8,740 nucleotides of DNA from Clostridia bacterium (lineage in GTDB: Bacteria; Bacillota; Clostridia; Oscillospirales; CAG-272), in NCBI GenBank assembly GCA_017411935.1, contig JAFQPC010000107.1:1-8740 (forward strand), read 5' to 3'. The first letter of the stretch is position 1; each line of letters begins with the position of its first letter. Shown here piece after piece: positions 1-5,899 of this stretch. The position numbers and the translations under genes were made by a program. The notes beneath the pieces are model-generated. The model was not told the DNA's origin and ran no database searches. It was given only the letters and a program-made list of their open reading frames with translations.

Positions 1-597
1 ATCGGCGGAACGATTTTGAATATTTGTATCGTCGTTTCTTGCTTGGGCACGCTCAACGGTCTGATGGTTGCCTCGACGAGAGGTATGTACGCCCTTGCCG
101 CAAGAAACGAAGGACCTGCTCCCGAAACCTTTGCTCAAATTGATAAGAAGACCAACGTCGCAACGAACTCTTCGATCTGGGGACTGCTTATCTGCGCCGC
201 ATGGCTTCTCTACTTCTACGGCGCGAATCTTGCCGACGGCGGTTGGTTCGGTATCTTCAACTTTGACTCGTCCGAGCTTCCCATCGTTACGATCTACGCG
301 CTCTATATTCCGATGTTCATCCTTTGGATGAAGAAAGAAAAAGAGCTTTCTCCCCTCAAGCGATTTGTTCTCCCCTCGATTGCGACCATCGCTTGCGCCT
401 TTATGGTATTCGCCGCTGTTTACGCGCACGGAATTACCCCGTATCGGGTAGCAAAGGAAGCAGGAGAATTTTCTCTCCCCGTGCTCTTCTATCTGATCGT
501 TTTCGCCGTCATCATGCTCATCGGCTTCTTCTTCTCGCCCTTCTTTAAGGAGAAGATCAAGAAGAACAAAAAAGAAGAATCGGGCAACGAAGAATAA
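1..597 (+). CDS. APC-family amino acid permease, C-terminal part (5' end outside window)
   Basis: The frame is open from base 1 and ends at TAA 595-597, giving the last 198 residues of an integral membrane transporter. The first in-window segment runs into GTLNGLMVASTRGMYALA followed by a charged loop with a GP pair (about residues 18-42). This resembles the Gly-rich helix and R-x-x-YALAR-x-G-x-x-P loop of APC-superfamily amino acid/polyamine permeases. Four more hydrophobic segments follow at about residues 57-75, 92-109, 122-142 and 158-181, and the protein ends in a Lys/Glu-rich cytoplasmic tail (KEKIKKNKKEE). Family members usually have about 12 membrane segments in 430-500 residues, so over half the gene is upstream. 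The role is inferred as proton- or solute-coupled uptake or exchange of an amino acid across the plasma membrane; the substrate cannot be read from this part. It converges on the regulator at 650-1744 with a shared terminator between them. The family call is good; the subfamily is unknown. Confidence 0.85.
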   Translation: MGGTILNICIVVSCLGTLNGLMVASTRGMYALAARNEGPAPETFAQIDKKTNVATNSSIWGLLICAAWLLYFYGANLADGGWFGIFNFDSSELPIVTIYALYIPMFILWMKKEKELSPLKRFVLPSIATIACAFMVFAAVYAHGITPYRVAKEAGEFSLPVLFYLIVFAVIMLIGFFFSPFFKEKIKKNKKEESGNEE

Positions 598-610
598 AAA
601 ACTCATAGCA

Positions 611-639
611 AAAGCCGCCTCATCAGAGGCGGCTTTTTT
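611..639 (+). terminator. Rho-independent terminator after the permease, probably bidirectional
   Basis: A perfect 10-bp GC-rich stem, AAGCCGCCTC (612-621) and GAGGCGGCTT (626-635), has an ATCA tetraloop and a run of six T from 634. It begins about 14 bases after the permease stop. On the minus strand the same stem is followed by a shorter T run (CTTTT), so it may also end the convergent regulator transcript, whose stop codon is at 650. Confidence 0.93.
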
Positions 640-649
640 CATATGGGTT

Positions 650-1744
650 TTATTTAATCTTCCAATCCCCCACATATTCGGAAAGCTTTTCCTTGATTTT
701 GATAAACTCTTCGTTTTCGCGAATACCATCAAAGACATTTGCTTGCATTTTTCTCAGCAAACGGGATGCATCGTTTTCCGAAGTATTCGTACACCAGCTT
801 CCGCCGTCGGTTCCGCGAAAAACAAGCGATGTTTTTTCTTCGTCATATGAAGTAATAAATTTAATCGCGTGTTCTGCCGCCAAGGAAAGATGCTTCAACG
901 CTTTCGCCTCTTCTCCTTGCTTCGCATAATAAATAGACTGTTCTCGATGTGTATCACAAAGATGGGTATGATAAAATCCGAAATCTCCATTTTCAAAAAA
1001 CAGATGCAACAGTGCAATTTGTTTATCGCGAAGAATCGCACACTCTTCCGCAGTATACGCCCACTCTCCCGAATCCAATTGCGTTTGCATCCAGCATAAC
1101 CGAGAAGAAAGAAATTGGAGTAAATTATACGCTTCACTTTGTTTTGCTTCATATCCCCGTGAGCCTGAATAAATGTTACTCAGCAAACATTCTTGAGAAA
1201 TCGAAATATACGGCATCGATTCCGCCATCTTTACAGCTTCCTCTAAACGCCCTGCTTCACGATAGCAATAACACAAAATTTGAATAGCGCCTTGTCTTTG
1301 GGAGTCATTCCTACTCTTTTCAAGAATTTTTTCTCCCCATGTAATCGCATCATCAATATATTTTTTGTTGTTTGAGATATTACATTGTCCCCATGCTACG
1401 TACATCAAGTTGTACACGATATCAAGATTTTCAGGATATTGAGTTAATCCATCTTCCAAAATTTTTCTTGCTTCTTCCAAATATCCTCTATCGGAATATT
1501 TGTTAGCTTCCTCGCAAATCGCGTTGATTGCTTCTTGTTTTTTCGTCAAATCAATCCCCAAAAGCTCATCGGACGTCACATCAAACAAATTGCAGAGGGG
1601 CGCAATCAGCGAAATATCGGGCATTGCCATCTCGGTTTCCCAACGGCTCACCGCTTGGGGCGAAATGGACAACTTTTCGGCAAGCTGTTCTTGCGTCATC
1701 TCACGCTCACGGCGCAATTTTTTGATTGTTTTTCCAAAACTCAT
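650..1744 (-). CDS. XRE-family transcriptional regulator with TPR-like C-terminal domain
   Basis: This 364-residue protein is probably a cytoplasmic DNA-binding regulator. Residues 5-60 form a Cro/CI (XRE) helix-turn-helix; the recognition unit is TQEQLAEKLSISPQAVSRWE at 17-36, and the LFDVTSDELLGID stretch just after is typical of Clostridia XRE proteins. The rest is helical with TPR-like pieces at about 71-104 (GYLEEARKILEDGL), 151-178 (YREAGRLEEAVKMAESMP) and 267-290 (YYAKQGEEAKALKHLSLAA). Such domains usually bind a peptide or protein, but no partner gene is visible. The ATG at 1744 has a strong AAAGGAGAAA site at 1751-1760. The gene is monocistronic and convergent with the permease. It is AT-rich compared with its neighbours: 17 of 60 bases are G or C at 1321-1380, against 37 of 60 at 2641-2700 in thiI. 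This may reflect horizontal acquisition. Targets are unknown; autoregulation is plausible because of the palindrome at its predicted start site. Confidence 0.88.
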   Translation of the reverse strand: MSFGKTIKKLRREREMTQEQLAEKLSISPQAVSRWETEMAMPDISLIAPLCNLFDVTSDELLGIDLTKKQEAINAICEEANKYSDRGYLEEARKILEDGLTQYPENLDIVYNLMYVAWGQCNISNNKKYIDDAITWGEKILEKSRNDSQRQGAIQILCYCYREAGRLEEAVKMAESMPYISISQECLLSNIYSGSRGYEAKQSEAYNLLQFLSSRLCWMQTQLDSGEWAYTAEECAILRDKQIALLHLFFENGDFGFYHTHLCDTHREQSIYYAKQGEEAKALKHLSLAAEHAIKFITSYDEEKTSLVFRGTDGGSWCTNTSENDASRLLRKMQANVFDGIRENEEFIKIKEKLSEYVGDWKIK

Positions 1745-1770
1745 AGATATTTTCTCCTTTAAAAATACTC

Positions 1771-1781
1771 GTCGGCCCGAC
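1771..1781. promoter_or_regulatory. 11-bp palindrome at the start site of the XRE gene, candidate operator
   Basis: GTCGGCCCGAC has perfect 5-bp arms around one central base. With the -10 box at 1791-1796 on the minus strand, transcription should begin near 1784. That puts the palindrome at roughly +3 to +13, a position where a bound repressor would block initiation. XRE proteins often repress their own promoter, so this is a reasonable operator candidate. It is short and single, and could equally be a weak hairpin in the leader. Confidence 0.35.
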
Positions 1782-1790
1782 TGTACTTCT

Positions 1791-1819
1791 ATTATACAAT
1801 AAAATTTTGCCGTTGTCCA
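1791..1819 (-). promoter_or_regulatory. Sigma-A promoter of the XRE regulator gene
   Basis: On the minus strand the -35 box is TGGACA (1814-1819, five of six consensus bases) and the -10 box is TATAAT (1791-1796, perfect), with exactly 17 bp between them. The predicted start is near 1784, leaving a leader of about 40 bases that contains the AAAGGAGAAA ribosome binding site. Confidence 0.8.
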
Positions 1820-1876
1820 CCTCTTAATAATTGAGAAAAATTCTATTTTGAATTGATTTTCGCAAGGACTTCGAAT

Positions 1877-1903
1877 AAAAAAGCCTTCTCCTGCGGGAGA
1901 AGG
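1877..1903 (-). terminator. Terminator for the thiI operon, formed by the left end of the repeat
   Basis: Read on the minus strand, the 8-bp stem CCTTCTCC/GGAGAAGG (1884-1903) with a 4-base loop is followed by C and six T (1877-1882). It lies about 130 bases downstream of the thiI stop at 2032 and is the first clear stem plus T run that transcript meets. The opposite end (stem 1978-1997, T run 1999-2003) gives the same structure on the plus strand, so the repeat can act as a terminator in both directions. Confidence 0.6.
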
Positions 1904-2003
1904 TGGCAGCCGTAGGCTGACGGATGAGGATTTTCTTTGAGCTCTGAATACACCTCATCCACCGCGATCGCGGTCCCCCTTCCCCCACTGGGGAAGGCTT
2001 TTT
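1878..2003. repeat. Structured intergenic repeat (MITE/REP-like), 126 bp with imperfect inverted ends
   Basis: The ends are imperfect inverted repeats, 1878-1891 against 1990-2003, matching at 13 of 14 positions (AAAAAGCCTTC then T or C, then CC). Inside are at least five perfect inverted repeats: CCTTCTCC/GGAGAAGG (1884-1891, 1896-1903); CAGCC/GGCTG (1907-1911, 1915-1919); GGATGAGG/CCTCATCC (1922-1929, 1953-1960); the 14-bp palindrome ACCGCGATCGCGGT (1961-1974); and CCTTCCCC/GGGGAAGG (1978-1985, 1990-1997). No credible protein is encoded. From memory it resembles an abundant dispersed intergenic repeat of gut Clostridia that combines a CCTTCCCC-type hairpin with a CGGATGAGG segment, but only one copy is in this window. 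No target-site duplication was identified. Confidence 0.75.
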
Positions 2004-2031
2004 GTTTCTTACTGTCAAATGTTATAACCTT

Positions 2032-3210
2032 TTAATATTCTGCTTTAATATGCACGGTATAAAGTGTGCCCATTGCTTCTTCGACCAGTGCGTTGAAATC
2101 AAGCTTATTTTCCTGCACGAGCACCTTTTCGAGCTCGGGCTTGGTTCTCGGGTGACGGGGGGTGAAGACGGTACAGCAGTCCTCGTAGGGTTGGATCGAG
2201 GTCTCGAACGTACCGATCTTTCTTGCGATCGTGACGATCTCCTCTTTATCCATTCCGATGCAAGGACGGAAGACGGGAAGGTTCACTGCCGCGTCGGTCA
2301 CGCCGAGTGCCTGCATCGTCTGCGAGGCGACCTGACCGAGGCTCTCACCCGTAATGAGTGCCGCACAGCCCTTTTCTCTTGCCACCTTCTCGGCGATCGT
2401 CATCATATAGCGGCGAAGCAGAAGCGTAAAGTAATCTTCCTCGCACGCCTTGACGAGTTCTTCCTGAATATGTGTCAACGATACGACGTGGACGAAAATA
2501 TCGCCCGCGTATTCCGAAACGATCTGCGCAAGCTCAAGCACCTTTTCACGGGCTCTCTCGCTCGTATAGGGGAAGGACTCAAAGTGAATGGCATCGAGTC
2601 TCACACCGCGCTTGGCGAGCATCCAACCCGCGACGGGCGAATCAATGCCACCCGACAGAAGAAGCAGGCCCTTGCCGTTGCTTCCCACGGGCATACCGCC
2701 CGCGCCCTTGAACTGTCCTGCCGAGATATACGCGCCAAATTCGCGGATCTCGACCTTGACGATGACGTCGGGATGATGAACGTCGACGCGAATGTGGGGG
2801 CACGCCTCGAGAATATCTCCGCCGATCTCTCGGGAGATCTCCATCGAATCGAGTGCAAATGCCTTATCCGAGCGCTTCGACTCTACCTTAAAGGTCTTTT
2901 TCCCCGCGAGGAACTGCGGAACGTATTCCTTTGCCGTACGGGAAATGGCTTCCATATTCTTTTCGCAAACGGCGGCACGTGCGATCGCTACGATACCGAA
3001 GACCTTGGACGCTGCTTCGAACATTCCGTCCATATCGGCTTCATCGTCCTTTGGCTCGACGTAGATCGTGCTCTGTGCGCGGTAAATATCGAAATTTCCG
3101 TACGCCGACGCGCGCTTTTTCATTTCGCGGCCGAGCATATCCTCAAAAGATTTGCGGTTGGCTCCCTTGAGTACGATCTCGCCGTATTTACAAAGCAAAA
3201 TTTCTTTCAT
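2032..3210 (-). CDS. thiI: ThiI, tRNA 4-thiouridine synthetase (no rhodanese domain)
   Basis: This 392-residue enzyme adenylates U8 of tRNA with ATP and receives sulfur from a cysteine desulfurase to make 4-thiouridine; in some bacteria ThiI also supplies sulfur for the thiamine thiazole. Residues about 1-60 are the N-terminal ferredoxin-like region and about 60-165 the THUMP RNA-binding domain. The PP-loop ATP site is SGGIDSPVA at 186-194. Other ThiI signatures are GGMPVGSNGKG (171-181), GESLGQVASQT (288-298) and EDCCTVF-x-x-RHPRTKP starting at 343; Cys345 and Cys346 occupy the place of the conserved catalytic Cys of this loop. The protein stops soon after, so the C-terminal rhodanese domain of the E. 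coli enzyme is absent, as is usual in Bacillota. The ATG has a modest AAGGAAAA site. It is last in an operon, 14 bases behind the DUF2007 gene. No cysteine desulfurase gene is in the window. Confidence 0.96.
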   Translation of the reverse strand: MKEILLCKYGEIVLKGANRKSFEDMLGREMKKRASAYGNFDIYRAQSTIYVEPKDDEADMDGMFEAASKVFGIVAIARAAVCEKNMEAISRTAKEYVPQFLAGKKTFKVESKRSDKAFALDSMEISREIGGDILEACPHIRVDVHHPDVIVKVEIREFGAYISAGQFKGAGGMPVGSNGKGLLLLSGGIDSPVAGWMLAKRGVRLDAIHFESFPYTSERAREKVLELAQIVSEYAGDIFVHVVSLTHIQEELVKACEEDYFTLLLRRYMMTIAEKVAREKGCAALITGESLGQVASQTMQALGVTDAAVNLPVFRPCIGMDKEEIVTIARKIGTFETSIQPYEDCCTVFTPRHPRTKPELEKVLVQENKLDFNALVEEAMGTLYTVHIKAEY

Positions 3211-3224
3211 AGTTTTCCTTCTTT

Positions 3225-3512
3225 TTATTCTTCCTCATCTTCGAGCTCTTCGATCTCGTCGGGCGGAGTGATCAGCTCGAGCGCAGTTTCAAGATGCTCG
3301 CGGAGCACGAAAATATCGGTGCCGAACATCGAAAATCCCGTAATGACCTTGACTGCCGTTCCGCTTCCGCGGCTTTTAGCAAGGTAGGGGATCTCGGCAT
3401 CGCGAAGAATTCCCTCAACGATCGCCTGCGAGGGGGCATCGTACACGGTCGTCAAAAGCTCCAAATTTTCATCGTGAGGACTTACTCTGTCAAGTCCGAA
3501 AAAAGAATCCAT
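3225..3512 (-). CDS. DUF2007-type small protein (putative signal-transducing)
   Basis: This is a 95-residue soluble protein with no signal peptide or membrane segment. Residues 18-82 fit DUF2007: a first strand (LELLTTVYD), a helix (SQAIVEGILRDAEIPYLAK), a Gly-rich turn (RGSGTAVKVITGFSMFGTDIFV) and a last helix (REHLETALELI). The fold resembles the ACT or GlnB-like ferredoxin fold, and the family is described only loosely as signal-transducing; no ligand is established. The C-terminus is strongly acidic (EIEELEDEEE). The ATG at 3512 follows a purine-rich AGGAAAGGGAAG stretch. The gene sits in the middle of an operon, 31 bases after the exonuclease gene and 14 bases before thiI, so it is almost certainly co-transcribed with both. 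Its role there is unknown. Confidence 0.8.
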   Translation of the reverse strand: MDSFFGLDRVSPHDENLELLTTVYDAPSQAIVEGILRDAEIPYLAKSRGSGTAVKVITGFSMFGTDIFVLREHLETALELITPPDEIEELEDEEE

Positions 3513-3543
3513 TCTTCTTCCCTTTCCTTTGGTTCGTAATTGA

Positions 3544-4626
3544 TTAGTTTGTGTAATAATTCGGGAAAAGAACCTCCCAAACCTTCATACAAGCGATGGT
3601 ATCTGCCGTCGAGGTATGCGCGATTCCGTCCCATTCAATGCCAAAGCACGCCATGGCATCGGTGAGCGATGCGTGAACGACATCGGGACGGTGCTCGTGC
3701 GCGTAACGAACGAACTCGTTGGCGCAACAACGGATCTTTCCGTGGAGCGCATCGCGTCCTTCTGCCGTTTCATAGATGTATTTGATGTGGCTGTAATCGG
3801 TCGAAACGCCGTAGGCAATAATATTCTCGGCATCATCGAAGATCTCGCGAATACGCGGCGTCAGCTCTGCCATCGTCGGTGCGTCGGCAACCATGTCTGG
3901 CGTAATGCCGTGGATCTTTTCGGTATTCTTCCACTTCTTTTTCTTGACGGGACGCACGAGGGTATCCATGATCAGCTCGCCCGTTGCGTCGACGATCGTC
4001 ACCGAAAGGATCTCATCGTGATCGTAAAAGCCCGTCAGCTCCAAGTCAAAGAAAAGCACCTTGCGGCGATCCATCTCATAGTGCGCATTTCTGTGCGCAT
4101 CGCCCTCGATGCGGCGAAGCGCCATTTCCTGTTCGTAACAGGCAACGCAAAGCTTTTTCTTATAGCGAATATCCTTTCCGCAACGAACGCAATTCAGCGG
4201 AAGTCTCTTTGCCGTCTTTTTGTCGTAAAAATAGAGCACCGATTTATCCTGACGAATGGTATATGCCACGGGTTCTTCGATGACCTCGTAGTGCATCCGT
4301 CCGAGGCGTTCCTCGGTATAGTATCCGCAAGCCGCTGCGTTTTTCGTGCTCATCCGCTCGATCACGGTGCCGCTGGGAAGCGTCATCGTATCCTTGCGCG
4401 CGTTGGGAAAATACCACTGTTCGGGCGGAGCCTCGACCACTCTCGCGGGATCGAAATAATAAATGATCTGTCCGTCGGGCGTCATATCGTAAGCCACCGG
4501 CTCTCCCGAGGGCATCAGATGCATTTTCGAGAGTGTCTGGCGTGTCAGGTAATTTTTCTTATTCGCTTCCGCTTGGTTGATCTGCTTGATCGTCGCCCCC
4601 GAGCGAAGCGTCATCGTATTATTCAA
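3544..4626 (-). CDS. DEDDh 3'-5' exonuclease with duplicated N-terminal module and zinc ribbon
   Basis: This 360-residue protein has three parts. Residues 4-60 and 80-135 are two copies of one module: TMTL-x-SG, then Y-x-T, L-x-[KR]MH, EPVAY, D and a Tyr-rich end (IIYYFD, LYFYD). Residues 146-163 form a zinc ribbon with Cys146/149 and Cys160/163. Residues 188-350 are a DnaQ-like exonuclease: Asp194 and Glu196 (FFDLELTG), HGIT at 239-242, Asp277 (YGVSTDYSH), and His337 with Asp342 (HTSTAD, the H-x4-D spacing). All five DEDDh residues are therefore present, and metal-dependent removal of 3' nucleotides is expected; DNA or RNA as substrate is not decided by sequence. I do not recognise the N-terminal module. 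The start is TTG, chosen because GGAGG lies 7 bases before it; the next in-frame ATG (Met5) is 19 bases away. It is first in the operon with the DUF2007 gene and thiI, which hints at an RNA-related role. Confidence 0.87.
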   Translation of the reverse strand: MNNTMTLRSGATIKQINQAEANKKNYLTRQTLSKMHLMPSGEPVAYDMTPDGQIIYYFDPARVVEAPPEQWYFPNARKDTMTLPSGTVIERMSTKNAAACGYYTEERLGRMHYEVIEEPVAYTIRQDKSVLYFYDKKTAKRLPLNCVRCGKDIRYKKKLCVACYEQEMALRRIEGDAHRNAHYEMDRRKVLFFDLELTGFYDHDEILSVTIVDATGELIMDTLVRPVKKKKWKNTEKIHGITPDMVADAPTMAELTPRIREIFDDAENIIAYGVSTDYSHIKYIYETAEGRDALHGKIRCCANEFVRYAHEHRPDVVHASLTDAMACFGIEWDGIAHTSTADTIACMKVWEVLFPNYYTN

Positions 4627-4638
4627 GGGAGTTCCTCC
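4624..4638 (-). promoter_or_regulatory. Ribosome binding site and TTG start of the exonuclease gene
   Basis: Minus strand: GGAGG at 4634-4638, seven bases (4627-4633), then TTG at 4624-4626. The spacing is ideal for TTG and too long for the ATG at 4612-4614, so the protein gains four residues (initiator Met, Asn, Asn, Thr) over an ATG-only call. Confidence 0.8.
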
Positions 4639-4661
4639 GAAAACAAAAAAATTCTCTTTTC

Positions 4662-4690
4662 ATTATATCATATCTTTTCTCCCGTGTCAA
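4662..4690 (-). promoter_or_regulatory. Consensus sigma-A promoter of the exonuclease-DUF2007-thiI operon
   Basis: Minus strand: TTGACA (4685-4690) and TATAAT (4662-4667), both perfect, 17 bp apart. Predicted start is near 4655, giving a leader of about 29 bases with GGAGG. I saw no operator-like repeat nearby, so strong constitutive expression is the simplest reading. Confidence 0.9.
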
Positions 4691-4744
4691 GGAAACTTGC
4701 GTTTTCTTTCAATAATTTCAAGATATTTCGCGTATTTGCATAAG

Positions 4745-4789
4745 AAACAGGGCATACAAATCATTCGTGACTTGTATGCCCTGTTTTTT
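4745..4789. terminator. 15-bp-stem terminator at the 3' end of fic
   Basis: A perfect 15-bp inverted repeat, AAACAGGGCATACAA (4745-4759) and TTGTATGCCCTGTTT (4772-4786), closes on an inner TCA-TTCG-TGA hairpin, so the apex is a stabilising UUCG tetraloop. Six T (4784-4789) follow on the plus strand; on the minus strand the stem runs into TTTCTTAT. The fic stop codon (4788-4790) overlaps the plus-strand T run, so the minus-strand use as the fic terminator is the natural one. It also insulates the exonuclease promoter. Confidence 0.85.
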
Positions 4790-5834
4790 ACATTTTCACA
4801 TATCTCGAATTTCTTCCGTCGCCGATCTTCTTGATACTTCTGCTTTTTACCATCTGACCAAGAACTGCTTCCACGGTAGTGGGACTAACGTCGGGGAGAA
4901 TCTTGCAGATTTCCGATTTAGATATCGGCGTTAAGCTATTAAGAACAGTGGCTTCCACACGGCTTTTCTTGGTGATCTTCTTACCATTGATAACGGCAAA
5001 CCGCTTGTCCAGCTCCTTATAGCACATATAAAGCGTAGCGAGGAAGTTTTCGATGAAGGGGAAATAGTCGTTTTCGTTCGTATCCCATCCGTCCGAGGAT
5101 TGTTTCAATGCCTCGTAATAGAAGCCCTTGTAGTTGTTAATCTGTTCCTCGAAGGAAACATATTTGCCCGCATCAAACCCATTTTTATAGAGCAATAAGA
5201 GTGAGAGCAAACGAGAAAGTCTGCCATTTCCGTCACGGAAGGGGTGAATGCAAAGAAAATCGAGTATCACGCAGGGGATCAATAAAAGCTGATTGATATT
5301 TGCATCGTTTCTCGCATCAAGATATGCAAGCTCAAGCTGTTCCATTGCTTGCCCCACCTCTCGTGCAGGTGTGGGACGGAAGCGAACTCGACGGTTTCCG
5401 TCGGCATCGACTTCCAAGATCACGTTATCATCGGTCTTATATTTGCCGCCAAACTCATATCCCGCAATTGACATCATCGTTTCGTGCAAACGGAGAATAT
5501 CACTCTCGCGGAAATCAATATATTCATGTCCGGTGTGAACGGCGTTGAGCGCGTCGCGGTATCCAGCAATCTCTGCCTCATTATGATTGAGGGGCGCACT
5601 GCTGCCGCTGACGATGGCGGCAATTCTGTCATCGCTCGTTACGATGCCCTCAATGGCATTGGAGCTTTTGACCGACTGTATTTTTGCCACCGCCTCAAGC
5701 TCGGTAAAGATCTTGGCATATTCGTCCTTGCGAACCCCCGCCATGGTTTTCAATTCTGTAATACCCGCGGTCAGATTGACGAGCCGAGCGGGAAGGAGAC
5801 CGTTATTCAAAAAAGAGTAATCAAATTTTCTCAT
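4788..5834 (-). CDS. fic: Fic-domain AMP-transferase, class II, with C-terminal winged helix
   Basis: Fic proteins transfer AMP from ATP to a hydroxyl side chain of a target protein, usually themselves or another cytoplasmic protein. Numbering is from the upstream ATG at 5840. The active-site loop is HPFRDGNGRLSR at 199-210: catalytic His199, metal-binding Asp203, and phosphate-contacting Asn205, Arg207 and Arg210. The N-terminal region has the inhibitory motif S-N-A-I-E-G (60-65); Glu64 is expected to pair with Arg210 and hold the enzyme off, which defines class II. Residues about 295-350 look like a winged helix (SKSEICKILPDVSPTTVEAVL, then a basic wing RNSRYVKM). Length matches the family. 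GGAGG (5842-5846) touches the ATG at 5840 but lies 7 bases before the second ATG at 5834, so 5834 is preferred (348 residues). The gene is monocistronic between two hairpins, with a promoter overlapped by repeated boxes. No adjacent antitoxin-like gene is seen; inhibition is built in. The target is unknown. Confidence 0.92.
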   Translation of the reverse strand: MRKFDYSFLNNGLLPARLVNLTAGITELKTMAGVRKDEYAKIFTELEAVAKIQSVKSSNAIEGIVTSDDRIAAIVSGSSAPLNHNEAEIAGYRDALNAVHTGHEYIDFRESDILRLHETMMSIAGYEFGGKYKTDDNVILEVDADGNRRVRFRPTPAREVGQAMEQLELAYLDARNDANINQLLLIPCVILDFLCIHPFRDGNGRLSRLLSLLLLYKNGFDAGKYVSFEEQINNYKGFYYEALKQSSDGWDTNENDYFPFIENFLATLYMCYKELDKRFAVINGKKITKKSRVEATVLNSLTPISKSEICKILPDVSPTTVEAVLGQMVKSRSIKKIGDGRNSRYVKM

Positions 5835-5841
5835 ATTCATC

Positions 5842-5846
5842 CCTCC
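5842..5846 (-). promoter_or_regulatory. Ribosome binding site deciding the fic start
   Basis: Minus strand reads ACGGAGGG then ATGAATATG. GGAGG is one base from the first ATG and seven bases from the second, so initiation at 5834 is favoured and the protein begins MRKFDYSF. Confidence 0.7.
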
Positions 5847-5850
5847 GTAT

Positions 5851-5879
5851 CTGCATATAGTATATCATAAAATATGCAG
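5851..5879. repeat. Proximal inverted box pair overlapping the fic promoter
   Basis: CTGCATAT (5851-5858) and its exact reverse complement ATATGCAG (5872-5879) are separated by 13 bp, so their centres are 21 bp, about two helical turns, apart. One arm lies immediately downstream of the -10 box and the other inside the -35/-10 spacer. A dimer bound here would block RNA polymerase, so this is a strong operator candidate. The binding protein is unknown; the winged helix of Fic itself is one possibility. Confidence 0.6.
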
Positions 5880-5887
5880 TTTGTCAA
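5859..5887 (-). promoter_or_regulatory. Sigma-A promoter of fic
   Basis: Minus strand: TTGACA (5882-5887, perfect) and TATACT (5859-5864, five of six), 17 bp apart. Predicted start is near 5852, leaving a short leader of about 18 bases to the preferred ATG. The promoter is flanked and interleaved by CTGCATAT-type boxes. Confidence 0.85.
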
Positions 5888-5899
5888 TCAAAGAAGAGA

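Noticed and set aside
650..1744. Full peptide-pheromone (RRNPP) quorum-sensing pair
   Set aside because: Although XRE plus TPR-like repeats fit the type, no short secreted-peptide gene is found next to it: only the terminator region on one side and the structured repeat on the other.
1824..2018. 64-codon minus-strand ORF in the XRE-thiI gap
   Set aside because: It lies mostly inside the hairpin-rich repeat, has no ribosome binding site, and its residues reflect the repeat sequence. It is not a convincing signal peptide for the XRE-TPR protein.
2002..3387. 461-codon plus-strand ORF opposite thiI and the DUF2007 gene
   Set aside because: It is a shadow of thiI: the minus-strand frame carries the complete THUMP and PP-loop signatures. 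The plus product has low-complexity Ser runs, no recognisable domain and no ribosome binding site.
3616..4743. 375-codon plus-strand ORF opposite the exonuclease gene
   Set aside because: It is antisense to a gene with intact DEDDh and zinc-ribbon motifs, and has no plausible start signal.
4788..5840. Fic as the toxin of a two-gene toxin-antitoxin pair
   Set aside because: The inhibitory S-x3-E-G motif is within the same protein (class II), and there is no small partner gene on either side.
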